Source: Lentibacter algarum
GTDB taxonomy: Bacteria > Pseudomonadota > Alphaproteobacteria > Rhodobacterales > Rhodobacteraceae
Direction: 5' to 3'
Assembly: GCF_018860975.1 (NCBI RefSeq)
Contig: NZ_JAHKQI010000010.1
Span: forward strand, 186,001-250,000
Length of the DNA: 64,000 nucleotides
The notes under the pieces were generated by a model. The model was not told the origin of the DNA. It searched no databases and saw only the letters and a list, made by a program, of their open reading frames with translations. Numbering within the stretch: position 1 is the first letter of the stretch; the number at the start of each line of letters is the position of its first letter. The position numbers were made by a program, and so were the translations under genes. Shown here one piece after another: positions 1 to 8,621 of this stretch.

Positions 1-1324
1 TCATCCAAAGCGCCAATGCGATAACCGCAAGGCCAAGCAATGCAAGCACCGCGTCATGAAGCACGTCCCAAGCACCGGTGTGTCGCGAAAGCCAGACAAC
101 AACAGGGTATGCCGCTATTATTGAAAGCCCCTGCCCAACAATCGCACCAACAAGGCCAGCGACTTTCAGTCCGACCATCAAAAACACCACCATCAGCACC
201 GCTTTCGTGCCCGCCAGCACAAAAAACCGCTTGCTGTCGCCAGCCGCCAAAGCCGCTTGATCATAGGTCAGCGCAATGATGAACGGGATCTGCATACAAG
301 CGATCAACACAGTGATAGCACCAGCGCTTTGATACCGCGGATCATACATAAGCTCGACCAAAGTTACGCCAAATACCGCAAAAAACATGACCAGCCCCAG
401 CAGAGTACCCGACACCAGGAACCGCATCTTCCTGAGTTTCAGAAAGTTGCTATGGCTCGCCTTGGGTGGCCACTCGCGATAAACTGGTATGAGCATCCTG
501 TTGACCAAAACCCCGCCCATAAGCAGCGGAAAAGACGCGAGAAAATAGCCGATATTGTAAACCCCGAACTGGTCTAATGGCAGGTATTTCCCGATGAGTA
601 ACTTATCCGCCTGACTGATGACAAATCCGGCGACGGTTGCGAGGAATATCCACTTTCCAAAGTTAACAAGCTCTTGCGCTGCCGGACGCTCCCAGCGGAA
701 CCGATTGCGTTCCCCCGGTAAAAACAACTCGTAAATCACAAACTCCGCCAGCCCACCTATCAGGCCAGAAAGGATCAACGCCCAGACCGACTGAAACATG
801 TAGGCCAAAACGAGGGCACTGATCACGCCGATCGCTTGACTGACCATGTCGATCAACGTGATCCGACCCAGCAACAAATGCCTGTTGGCCTCTTGATAGC
901 GGGTGGTGCAAAACCCCTTAATCACAAGACTAAATGCGGCCACAGGCAGCATAAATGCAAGTTCCGGCACCTCGTAGATCAGCGACACCGGCCAAGCGAG
1001 AAGGCAAGCAACGACCCATAAGAGCCCGCCTCGAATAACTTGAATGGTCCACGCTGTATCAAGAAAATCCCGTTCATCGCCACGCTTTGACTGCAAAATT
1101 GCAGGAGCGACGCCAACGTCGGAAAACATGTTGAGCCCCATAAGAAAAACAGAGATCAGCGCCATCAGACCAAAGGCCTCAGGAAACAGAAGACGTGTCA
1201 ATATCAGGTTCGAGGCAAGACGCAGCCCTTGGCTCCAGCCAAACCCAAAAACAGTCAGACCAGCACCACGCAGAACACGCGCTGCCAGACCGGAAGATTT
1301 CTCGGTGACGTCAAGGTTGCTCAT
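1..1324 (-). CDS. Wzx-like oligosaccharide flippase (C-terminus beyond window)
   Basis: Polytopic inner-membrane protein of the MOP flippase superfamily (Wzx/WzxC type), expected to move lipid-linked polysaccharide repeat units to the periplasmic face. The reverse-strand frame is open from ATG 1324 to the window edge, so 441 residues are seen and the end is missing. Residues ~25-50 carry the family-typical run SQGLRLASNLILTRLLFPE, followed by a segment around SDVGVAPAILQ and repeated hydrophobic helices. The start overlaps the stop of the preceding GT2 gene as ATGA (1321-1324), indicating translational coupling. The family call rests on sequence pattern and on surrounding glycosyltransferases; the sugar substrate cannot be told. 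Confidence 0.8.
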   Translation of the reverse strand, partial: MSNLDVTEKSSGLAARVLRGAGLTVFGFGWSQGLRLASNLILTRLLFPEAFGLMALISVFLMGLNMFSDVGVAPAILQSKRGDERDFLDTAWTIQVIRGGLLWVVACLLAWPVSLIYEVPELAFMLPVAAFSLVIKGFCTTRYQEANRHLLLGRITLIDMVSQAIGVISALVLAYMFQSVWALILSGLIGGLAEFVIYELFLPGERNRFRWERPAAQELVNFGKWIFLATVAGFVISQADKLLIGKYLPLDQFGVYNIGYFLASFPLLMGGVLVNRMLIPVYREWPPKASHSNFLKLRKMRFLVSGTLLGLVMFFAVFGVTLVELMYDPRYQSAGAITVLIACMQIPFIIALTYDQAALAAGDSKRFFVLAGTKAVLMVVFLMVGLKVAGLVGAIVGQGLSIIAAYPVVVWLSRHTGAWDVLHDAVLALLGLAVIALALWM

Positions 1325-2178
1325 CGCCCGCGGCTCCAGCCGTCCTCGCCGCCAAAGCGTGTAGCGAAGATAACACTCGAATACACTGCAAAGCCGATCG
1401 GATCTTTCAACACAAGCGACAGCACCGAGAGCCGACCCAAACTGAGCTTATCATCGTTCTTCATAAGGTGCTGATATTTTGACTTTATTTCTGTCACGCC
1501 GGTGTTTTGCCGACGCCGAACTTTGATAAGGTTTGCGTAGCCTTCAACCAATGGCCACGCGTATTTGCCCCGTAGTTTCAACCGTTCTTCGGGCGCGAAG
1601 CTTAGGCGGACGTAGGTGTCGTCGGATATGATGTCCGGGAACTTGCCCCATCGTCTTCGGCCCGATGCGCTGACGCCGAAGAGGCCGCAGCCAGGGGTGC
1701 CGTGGGTCATGAAAGGCACCTTTGCATAGATCCTCGCATAGGCGCGTGTGGCCCAGCTTTGCGCCGGTGCGATCACACATTGACCGCTGGCATAAATCGG
1801 TTTTTCAGACTGCAAAACCCGTGCCAGTTGATCAAGCAAACCAGCCCCCAAACGCACGTCGGCATCAAGGTATGCGCGCGCGCGGTGCATGGCTACCGCA
1901 TCACCGGCATTGAGAGCCCCCATTTTGCCGCCTTCAGCGAGATCAAGAACCGTAAAATCCCACCCCATTGCTGCAAATCGCGGCGCATATTTCCTAGCAA
2001 CATCAACGGTTTGATCAGAGCATCCGTTTGCCACAACGACAACTTCAATCGGCATCGGAACCGGAATAGAACCCGATCCATACCCCGGTTTCGGATCAGA
2101 TTTCAGCAGGGATTCAAGGCACCCGCCGATCTCCTCTGCCTCGTTACTGGCAGGAAGAATGATGCTCAAACCTGCCAT
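1321..2178 (-). CDS. GT2 family glycosyltransferase
   Basis: Inverting glycosyltransferase of family 2 (285 aa), likely adding a sugar to a lipid-linked exopolysaccharide repeat unit on the cytoplasmic side. The N-terminus reads LSIILPASNEAEEIGGCLES, the classic GT-A nucleotide-sugar start. A DAD metal-binding triad lies at residues 105-107 (YLDADVRLG), and a later ISDDTYVRL segment probably provides the catalytic aspartate. The start at 2178 is chosen because GGGGAGGG sits just upstream in the mRNA; an in-frame extension to 2229 has no such support. It is coupled to the flippase downstream and diverges from the GT4 gene at 2305. Confidence 0.85.
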   Translation of the reverse strand: MAGLSIILPASNEAEEIGGCLESLLKSDPKPGYGSGSIPVPMPIEVVVVANGCSDQTVDVARKYAPRFAAMGWDFTVLDLAEGGKMGALNAGDAVAMHRARAYLDADVRLGAGLLDQLARVLQSEKPIYASGQCVIAPAQSWATRAYARIYAKVPFMTHGTPGCGLFGVSASGRRRWGKFPDIISDDTYVRLSFAPEERLKLRGKYAWPLVEGYANLIKVRRRQNTGVTEIKSKYQHLMKNDDKLSLGRLSVLSLVLKDPIGFAVYSSVIFATRFGGEDGWSRGR

Positions 2179-2304
2179 GCGGAACCCTCCCCAACGAGAG
2201 GGTTGCGCAGACTTGGTTCGGCGGTGCAAACTGCCCGTGAAATCACGTTGGTGTTTGCCTCGTTTGCATGCTGTTTACGGGTCGAAAAATGGGAGCGAAT
2301 TGAC

Positions 2305-3531
2305 TTGGTAAAAACCCACGAAACTCTCGAAAAAATTGGCATTTTGATCCCTCAGTTCCCCGGTCAAACTCATATGTTCTTTTGGCGTGAAATCCTTGAA
2401 CTACAGAACTTGGGCACCAATGTGACGCTCTTTAGCACCCGCCCTCCGGTGCAAGGGCTGATCTCTCACGCCTGGTCGGATCAGGCGATGCAGAATACAA
2501 CGTATCTGGTTGATTTTGAACCCTTAAATGCACTCGCAGCCATGATAAGGGTGCCACTGTTCAAAATCTGGCGTGATCTTGCCAATGAGCCGTTTGAATT
2601 TGCCAAGGATGTGCTGGTTTCACTGCCCGCGGCACGCCGGCTTGCCAAGGCTTGCAAGGCGGAAAACATCCGTCATGTTCACGCGCATTCTGCACGGCGT
2701 GCCGCAACAATTTGTGCCCTCGCCAAGCTCATGTATGGGCTGGATTACTCACTCACGCTGCATGGCCCGATGTCAGATTACGGCCCCGGGCAGGCGTTCA
2801 AATGGCGGCATGCACGCTTCGGCACGGTGATCACAGAAAAGCTGCGCGGCGAGTTGCGCGAGGCTATTGGCGACGATATGCCCAAGGCCACGTATTTGCA
2901 GCCAATGGGCGTTGATACCGATGATTTGCAGCGCCCCGCGCCCTATGCCCCGCCTCACCCCGCGGCCCCTCTCAAGTTGTTTTCCTGCGGTCGTTTGAAC
3001 ATTGTCAAAGGCCATCAAGACGCGATGGATGCGGTAAAAATACTGCGTGATCAAGGCATTGATGCAAAACTTGAGATTGCCGGACAAGACGATGACGGCG
3101 GCGGCGGCTACTACAATGTGCTTCGTGACAAGATTATCGAGCTAGAACTACAAGAGCATGTTACTTTGCTTGGAGCGATCGACGCGGATGCAGTCAAAGA
3201 CAAAATATTGCAGGCACATATCTTTGTGCTGGCAAGCTGGCACGAGCCGCTCGGTGTCGCCTACATGGAAGCGATGAGTTGCGGTGTGCCGACAATCGGA
3301 ACCGACGCAGGCGGTGTGCCGGAACTGATAAGGGATGGCATCGACGGCGTGCTTGTCCCGCCGAAAGACCCTGCCACGTTAGCCACCGCAATTGCTGCGC
3401 TTGCAAGCGACACAACGCGGCTAACTGCGTTGTCAGAAGCCGGACGAAAGCGCATTGTCGAGGGCTTTTCTTCCAAGCGTGGCGCCGAAACTCTGATCGA
3501 AGGCGTCTTGCAGGCCGAAAACCACGCATGA
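2305..3531 (+). CDS. GT4 family glycosyltransferase
   Basis: Retaining GT-B glycosyltransferase (408 aa), similar in layout to colanic-acid and exopolysaccharide GT4 enzymes. The N-terminal domain begins IGILIPQFPGQTHMFFWREI. The C-terminal donor-binding domain contains FSCGRLNIVKGHQDAMDAV and the family EX7E signature EPLGVAYMEAMSCGVP, followed by GTDAGGVPELI. The open frame extends far upstream, but that part lies antisense to the GT2 gene. I chose TTG 2305 because GGGAG (2291-2295) precedes it with a 9-base spacer and homology-like sequence begins there. The first residues (about 2305-2330) remain uncertain. Sugar and acceptor are unknown. Confidence 0.82.
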   Translation: MVKTHETLEKIGILIPQFPGQTHMFFWREILELQNLGTNVTLFSTRPPVQGLISHAWSDQAMQNTTYLVDFEPLNALAAMIRVPLFKIWRDLANEPFEFAKDVLVSLPAARRLAKACKAENIRHVHAHSARRAATICALAKLMYGLDYSLTLHGPMSDYGPGQAFKWRHARFGTVITEKLRGELREAIGDDMPKATYLQPMGVDTDDLQRPAPYAPPHPAAPLKLFSCGRLNIVKGHQDAMDAVKILRDQGIDAKLEIAGQDDDGGGGYYNVLRDKIIELELQEHVTLLGAIDADAVKDKILQAHIFVLASWHEPLGVAYMEAMSCGVPTIGTDAGGVPELIRDGIDGVLVPPKDPATLATAIAALASDTTRLTALSEAGRKRIVEGFSSKRGAETLIEGVLQAENHA

Positions 3532-3547
3532 CGCCAATTGGCGTCAT
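3528..3547. repeat. 20-bp perfect palindrome at the end of a GT4 gene
   Basis: The halves ATGACGCCAA and TTGGCGTCAT form a perfect inverted repeat with no spacer, and the TGA stop of the upstream GT4 gene lies inside it. There is no adjacent T-run, so it is not a standard intrinsic terminator. It could be a protein-binding site or part of an RNA stem at the 3' end of the message. Confidence 0.6.
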
Positions 3548-3591
3548 AGTTAACGCCTCACCAGCGCCCAAAAAGCCAAGCTGTGACTCGC

Positions 3592-3627
3592 GTGCATACC
3601 ACAGTGCATACCGCAGTGCATAATGCG
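3592..3627. repeat. 12-bp direct repeat, three units
   Basis: Three consecutive 12-base units read GTGCATACCACA, GTGCATACCGCA and GTGCATAATGCG. All share GTGCATA; the third has diverged after that. They lie in the 163-base gap between two convergent genes. Function unknown; replication slippage or a small iteron-like binding array are both possible. Confidence 0.6.
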
Positions 3628-3694
3628 TGCTGACAGTTTTGAGCGGCCAATGGTTAAGACAAATTAACTTAACGCAGCGCGCGTTGCCTTTGTG

Positions 3695-6637
3695 TTAGCG
3701 CTTCGCTGTGAGCCGGTATTTACGCGTCGGCTCTTGCGAAAAATACAAGGTTTCGACGTCACGCAGCTGTGACGTAACCGATCCTCGTGTCGCGAGGACA
3801 AGCCCATCGCGGCTGCGCACTTCATACTCGGACGCCTTCCCCGGCAGCTCAACAATGTCAAAGCCGCCGCCACCATGAAAGTGATCAGCCCCACCCATTG
3901 AGCGCATCACGTCATCACCCGGCCCGCCGACAAGCGCGTCTTCTTCGGGTGTTCCGATCAGTTCGTCAGGCCCCTGCCCGCCAAAACGGGTGATGCCCTG
4001 CAAAAAAGTGCCGGGAGCCCGCGGTTCGGTATCAGGCGCGAGCGCGTTTGCGGCCATCAGGGAGTCGTAGCGCGGGTTTACGTCTTGCAAGTGACGTAAA
4101 GCACCCCAACTGCCGTATTTGGTTGCGGGCGCGACATCAACAAAGGCATTGAAAAGCTGCCCGCCTTGCGCCCGCCAGCGGCGCAGAAGCTCTTCATAAA
4201 GCTTGCCGACTTCGCCGTGGTAGTTGAACGACACAAAGAAGCTTACCAAGTCTTCATCATTCAAGGCTTCGCCATGCGGGGTGACGTGCGTGCCGCCCTC
4301 ATACATGATCAGATCAAGGCCTGACCTTTCGGCAAGGCGTGCGTGATACGGCCAGAAGGTATCGGTAAGCTCGGAAAATGACCCTTCCCACAACAGTTCA
4401 GCGACTTTCGGGTAGGCTTCATCAAACTTCACCGGTGCGATAGCCTCTTCAAGCAGTTTGCGCTTGAGACCGCGTTTGCGCGCTGCTGCCTCGGCGTTGG
4501 CGACAGACTTTGCCACGATCTGTCTGACTTTCGGCAGGTTCTCTTCCTCTAGCCCCAAGTCAAAGCCGAAGTAGCCGGACACAGCGTAGGCATCAAAGCT
4601 GTCTTGCGGGGGCTTACCGCCCTCGGCGACAAACAAAGGCGCTGTCATGAACGGCTCTTCAAGGCCGAGCCAACCGGTATGAACGCCCATGACCCGCACC
4701 AAGCGGCTCTCGGCTTCAGAGCCGTAGACCTCGCTCCAGATGTTCATGACTTCAGCGGCGCGCAGGCCGGCAAACTGCATCCAGCCGTCACCCTCGGCTT
4801 TTTTACCCCAGCGTTTTGTGGCCTCGGCAACATTCCATTTTGTCTGCGGGAAGATGTGGTTCCAGACCTCGTTCGAGTATTCGACATAGGTCATGAGGCG
4901 CGGGTCAAGGTCACGCTTCACCAGCGCGGCAAAGTGGCGTGAATAGGCGTCATCGGCGGCGTGCGGCATGCAAAACCAAGGGTCGGCGCCGACTTGATTT
5001 GCCAGTGCTATCATCACTTCAGCTGGCACACCGCGCCACGCGTAAGAGAAATGCTCAACTTTCGGGCGGCCTTCCCATGTGCTCACAGGTGAGCCGTTGG
5101 TGAGCATCCAGTCCATAAATCTGAGCGAGCGCGCATTGGCGATCACCTTTATCCAACCGGGATTGAACAGCACACCAGCGTCATGCAACGGGATGTGATC
5201 TTCGCGCACAATCTCGATATCTCGGATGTAGTTGCCACTGCCTTGTGGATCAGTCTCGGTGATGGCGATAGCCACAAGGCCTTCGCCGGGCGTGTAGTCA
5301 AGCCATGTCTCGTTGTCGCTGCCACTCATGCGCTCGGTTTGACCACGGCCCGCGACCGAAAGTTTGCCCTCGCCTTTCCAGCGGATACGGTAACGCCCTG
5401 CCATATCGGTTGCGGCTTCGGGCTGGTCAGTCATCACAAAGGCTTCAAGCTTGAGCGCGCCATCGGGGATGAACTTCGGGTAGCCGTGGTCATCAAACAC
5501 ACCCGCTGCGGCGAGGTCCTCCGTCGGAAAAGCGCCCCATTGTGCCGCCGAATGCCCGATCCACGGCCTCGCGGTTTTCATGATGTTGATAAACGGGTGC
5601 TGGGTTGACCAGTCAGATATCCCGTCCAGTCCAAAGGCCAGCGAGGGGTTTGCGACTTGCCCTTGAGGCGTATCAAAGCTGGCTTGCGATGGTTCTAGCA
5701 CTGGTTGCAGTTTGATTTGTGGTTCCTCGGTGGGCGTTGGCGTTTGAACCGCGCGCGCCTCTTGCGGCGATCCAAGCAAATCAGCAAGCCGTGCGGTGAT
5801 CGCTGGCAAGTTGTCTTTCACCAACGGATGCAGGCTGTCCGGCAAGCTGATGTCGCTCGGAGCGGGCCGCCCGAACAGCGCCGGATAACTCGCCAAAGCC
5901 GCTAGAAAATAAAGTGTCGGGGTGCCGTGCGGGGCATCATCAATGTAAAGGTCTGTCGCCGCGAGCTTGTTAAGCGGGGCTTCTGAGAACAGAGTTGAAA
6001 GGCTGCTCGCAACCGGGATCAGACTGACTTGCGCATCAGGCCGCTCAGCCTTGAACTGGCTGATTAGGGTTACATACCAGTCATGATACTCGCCGCGGTT
6101 GAAGCCATGATACTTGCGTTCGCCGGCTGTGCGCGGCGGAAAGTTCCCCGCGATGCCTGCCATCTCCGCCCAGCCCTCGTAAACAAGCAAGGGGCGCGGC
6201 GCAACGTGGGTGTCATAGAGCTTGAGCAATGTTGACAGAGGCGAGGCATTATCGGCATTGGCGCCGTCATAGGGCGCATCGGGCGACTGATACTGCACGA
6301 AATTTGCCGGATTGGTGACGATCGCTGTGAACGGCGTTGCAGCAAAACTCACGTTGTCGCGGTTCCACGACGGGCGCACACCGGTGATCGACCAGTTGGA
6401 AAGCGGCTTACCCTCGCGTGCAAAGTCTCTCAGAAAGCCCCATTGCCCGTCGGCGCTAAACCCTTGCCCATCGGCCTCGGCCAGCTTGCCAAGCCAGTAA
6501 GGCACAGTGGTTTCGGCACCGCCCTCAAGGTGGTTTATCAATGAATTGCCAAAGAAATACACCCGCGCATCTTTCGCCGCTAAGCCCTGCGTCGTCAGCA
6601 CCCAAACCAGTGCCGCTGCCATCCATTTAACTAGCAT
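3695..6637 (-). CDS. Secreted multidomain protein: SGNH-like + glycoside-hydrolase-like + RTX repeats
   Basis: A 980-residue exported protein I do not recognise by name. Residues 1-21 look like a Sec signal peptide (MLVKWMAAALVWVLTTQGLA). Next is a region resembling SGNH hydrolases, with FFGNSL (Ser32) and, about 200 residues on, DDAPHG (Asp234/His237, a D-x-x-H arrangement). A beta-rich linker at ~350-510 precedes a domain with YSNEVWN (Glu590) and MYEGGTH (Glu780), reminiscent of the acid/base and nucleophile of clan-A glycoside hydrolases. Residues ~886-930 hold degenerate RTX nonapeptides (GGPGDDVM, GGADHFHGGGGFD). Start 6637 follows GGGGAGATGAG. Its place in a polysaccharide locus suggests it modifies or cleaves the exported polymer. 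Domain assignments are inference from motifs. Confidence 0.6.
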   Translation of the reverse strand: MLVKWMAAALVWVLTTQGLAAKDARVYFFGNSLINHLEGGAETTVPYWLGKLAEADGQGFSADGQWGFLRDFAREGKPLSNWSITGVRPSWNRDNVSFAATPFTAIVTNPANFVQYQSPDAPYDGANADNASPLSTLLKLYDTHVAPRPLLVYEGWAEMAGIAGNFPPRTAGERKYHGFNRGEYHDWYVTLISQFKAERPDAQVSLIPVASSLSTLFSEAPLNKLAATDLYIDDAPHGTPTLYFLAALASYPALFGRPAPSDISLPDSLHPLVKDNLPAITARLADLLGSPQEARAVQTPTPTEEPQIKLQPVLEPSQASFDTPQGQVANPSLAFGLDGISDWSTQHPFINIMKTARPWIGHSAAQWGAFPTEDLAAAGVFDDHGYPKFIPDGALKLEAFVMTDQPEAATDMAGRYRIRWKGEGKLSVAGRGQTERMSGSDNETWLDYTPGEGLVAIAITETDPQGSGNYIRDIEIVREDHIPLHDAGVLFNPGWIKVIANARSLRFMDWMLTNGSPVSTWEGRPKVEHFSYAWRGVPAEVMIALANQVGADPWFCMPHAADDAYSRHFAALVKRDLDPRLMTYVEYSNEVWNHIFPQTKWNVAEATKRWGKKAEGDGWMQFAGLRAAEVMNIWSEVYGSEAESRLVRVMGVHTGWLGLEEPFMTAPLFVAEGGKPPQDSFDAYAVSGYFGFDLGLEEENLPKVRQIVAKSVANAEAAARKRGLKRKLLEEAIAPVKFDEAYPKVAELLWEGSFSELTDTFWPYHARLAERSGLDLIMYEGGTHVTPHGEALNDEDLVSFFVSFNYHGEVGKLYEELLRRWRAQGGQLFNAFVDVAPATKYGSWGALRHLQDVNPRYDSLMAANALAPDTEPRAPGTFLQGITRFGGQGPDELIGTPEEDALVGGPGDDVMRSMGGADHFHGGGGFDIVELPGKASEYEVRSRDGLVLATRGSVTSQLRDVETLYFSQEPTRKYRLTAKR

Positions 6638-6751
6638 CTCATCTCCCCGAAAAAGCTCGCCAAGTGTTGCGCTTGGCGCAAATTCTTGCAAGCATGTTTA
6701 AGGCCTTTATACCGCTGAATAGGGTCCAAGCCGCGATTTTTAGGGAACAAA

Positions 6752-7240
6752 ATGTCAAACGACAGCAATGTATCGGCTTCTGACCCCGATTGGAGCCGCG
6801 AAACCATCCAGAGCTTTTGGGATCCGGGCCGCAAGCTTCTGCGCGCGATCCGCCGCTATCAGGCCCTGCAAAACCGGAGAGGCATGCTGGCCAAAATGGC
6901 CTCGAAATACTGGGTGCTCAACCATTGGTTCTGGTCGCTGATCACCCAATGCGAAATTCACCTGACAACCGAAATCGGCGGAGGCCTGCGCTTAACACAT
7001 CCGACAGGTATCATCATTCACCCCAAAGCCAAAATCGGCCCCAACTGTATGATCTTTCACCAAGTCACCCTCGCCGGCCCTGTCACCTTGGGCGGTCATG
7101 TTGATATCGGCGCAGGCGCCAAGCTGATCGGTCCACTCACGGTTGGTGATCACGTCACCATCGGCGCCAATGCAGTGCTAACAAAAGACGCCGCCGACAA
7201 CAGCACACTCGCAGGCATCCCCGCAAAGCCAACGCACTAA
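6752..7240 (+). CDS. Hexapeptide-repeat (serine acetyltransferase-like) O-acetyltransferase
   Basis: A 162-residue left-handed beta-helix acyltransferase, probably transferring acetyl from acetyl-CoA to a sugar hydroxyl of the polysaccharide. Residues ~70-160 show hexapeptide repeats, with the CysE-like core LRLTHPTGIIIHPKAKIG containing the likely catalytic His, then HQVTLAGPVTLGGHVDIGAGAKLIG and IGANAVLTKDA. It is much shorter than housekeeping CysE (about 270 aa) and lacks most of CysE's N-terminal helical domain, which fits the short SAT-like enzymes of capsule/EPS loci better than cysteine synthesis. A cysteine-pathway role cannot be excluded. It diverges from the multidomain gene at 6637. 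Confidence 0.78.
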   Translation: MSNDSNVSASDPDWSRETIQSFWDPGRKLLRAIRRYQALQNRRGMLAKMASKYWVLNHWFWSLITQCEIHLTTEIGGGLRLTHPTGIIIHPKAKIGPNCMIFHQVTLAGPVTLGGHVDIGAGAKLIGPLTVGDHVTIGANAVLTKDAADNSTLAGIPAKPTH

Positions 7241-7309
7241 CTTTTTCTTGGCAAAATATCCCGGGGGTTCGGGGGCTGGCCCCCGTTGTCGGATTTTGCG
7301 CAGCAAAAT
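7241..7309 (+). repeat. Hairpin-rich intergenic repeat, copy 1
   Basis: Begins immediately after the acetyltransferase stop with TTTTTCTTGGCAAAATATCC, then a G-run, the self-complementary GGGGGCTGGCCCCC, and a small hairpin (ATTTTGC-GCA-GCAAAAT, 7293-7309). A second copy with the same first two blocks lies at 63799-63866. It lies between convergent genes and may serve as a transcript end or REP-like element. Confidence 0.75.
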
Positions 7310-7322
7310 TCGATCAATCCCC

Positions 7323-8615
7323 TCAGCTAAAGTCAAACCTCCGCAATTCATCACCGGCGATAACAGCCCGATACAACTGCTCCGCATGTGCTCCCTTTTG
7401 CGCCCAAGTAAAGTTGCCATCTGCATAGGTCTGCGCACGCTTTGCACATTCTGCCATATGCGCAGGTTCGGCGGCGCAAGCTTCAAGCCGTTCGGCAAAC
7501 CCGGCGACCATCGCGTCAATCTGCGCTATTGGCACTGCATCGCCTCGGCCCTCAGAAGCCAAAGCCCCGGGGGCTCCGTAGTCTGCAACCAGACAGTGCA
7601 TTCCGCAGGCCATCGCTTCGATCACCACGCCCGCGCCGAGTTCGCGGATCGACGGGAAGATGAACCCGTCACAGCGCCGCATCAAATCCGCGACTTCGCT
7701 TTGGGTCTTGCGGCCTTCCATAGTCACACAGCCTTCAAGGCCGAACTCGGCGATCACCGCACGCATCCGCTCCTCTTCCGGCCCGCTACCGAGAATGTGC
7801 AAATGGTGCGCTTGCAAGGCAGGTGACGCGGCGAAGGCGCGTATCGGCAGTTCGGGCAGTTTGTAGGGCACAAGCCGCCCCGCATAAAGGAAGTGCAGCT
7901 TGCCGTCATCCCCGCGTTGCCCCGCAGGCTTGGCACCTTTGGTATGGAAAATCTCCGGATCAAAACCGATCTCCGGCACCATAACAATGCGCGCGTCTTC
8001 AACACCCGTCAGGTCAGCGCGGGTGTGCTCGAACGCGGTTAGCACAGCCGCGGCCTTACGGTATGTGCTGCGCGCATAGGGCAAGTATTTATACAGGCCA
8101 CGCAGGCCGCGCAGCTTCTCTTTTTCGCGAGCCTGCTCCTCAAGGAACTCTTGCGGCCAGTCAAGGTTGCCGTTGAGCGGCCCGATCAGAAACGGCACCT
8201 TCACTTTGCTGGCAATGTAGCTCGGCAGCGTCGGTGACATCGGCGTGATGCGGTGAACAATGTCAAACTCTCCGGCCCTAAGCGCCGGTTTGAAATGCTG
8301 CCAAACACCACGCTCAAATGCGAGATACGGCAGGTAGTTCATCATCATCGAGGTTGACCAAGCCACCTCCTCGCCACCGCGCAAAAACCGCGCGAGTTTG
8401 AACATCGGTGCGGCCAGCCATTCCGTGTCAATATAGACAACGTTCAGCCCCGCCGCCGCCTTTTCGATGTTCTCGCGATTGCGCACATGTGTCGCCACCG
8501 TCACGTCACAATGCTCGGCGATCTCGAGTGCATATTTGTAACCCACGATCGGTAGCGAGGGCCACTCGGGGTTGCACTCATCAGCGAGGATCAGAACTTT
8601 AAGTCGCGCAGCCAT
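7323..8615 (-). CDS. GT4 family glycosyltransferase
   Basis: GT-B glycosyltransferase (430 aa). The N-terminal domain starts LKVLILADECNPEWPSLP. The donor domain has FLYAGRLVPYKLPELPIRAF and the EX7E motif ELGAGVVIEAMACGM, followed by VADYGAPGALA. The adjacent upstream gene (the Wzy-like protein) ends at 8622, so the two are probably co-translated. Either GTG 8621 or ATG 8615 can be the start; neither has a strong ribosome-binding site, consistent with coupling, and I list the ATG. It is expected to add one sugar during repeat-unit assembly at the cytoplasmic face; specificity cannot be read from sequence. Confidence 0.83.
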   Translation of the reverse strand: MAARLKVLILADECNPEWPSLPIVGYKYALEIAEHCDVTVATHVRNRENIEKAAAGLNVVYIDTEWLAAPMFKLARFLRGGEEVAWSTSMMMNYLPYLAFERGVWQHFKPALRAGEFDIVHRITPMSPTLPSYIASKVKVPFLIGPLNGNLDWPQEFLEEQAREKEKLRGLRGLYKYLPYARSTYRKAAAVLTAFEHTRADLTGVEDARIVMVPEIGFDPEIFHTKGAKPAGQRGDDGKLHFLYAGRLVPYKLPELPIRAFAASPALQAHHLHILGSGPEEERMRAVIAEFGLEGCVTMEGRKTQSEVADLMRRCDGFIFPSIRELGAGVVIEAMACGMHCLVADYGAPGALASEGRGDAVPIAQIDAMVAGFAERLEACAAEPAHMAECAKRAQTYADGNFTWAQKGAHAEQLYRAVIAGDELRRFDFS

Positions 8616-8621
8616 AGTCAC

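Noticed and set aside
1702-2304. Long upstream extension of the GT4 frame ending at 3531
   Set aside because: It runs antisense to the GT2 gene, has no family sequence, and TTG 2305 has a good ribosome site.
3650-3680. Clustered TTAA sequences resembling CtrA sites
   Set aside because: Spacing is six bases or one base instead of the seven of the TTAA-N7-TTAA motif, and no cell-cycle gene is near.
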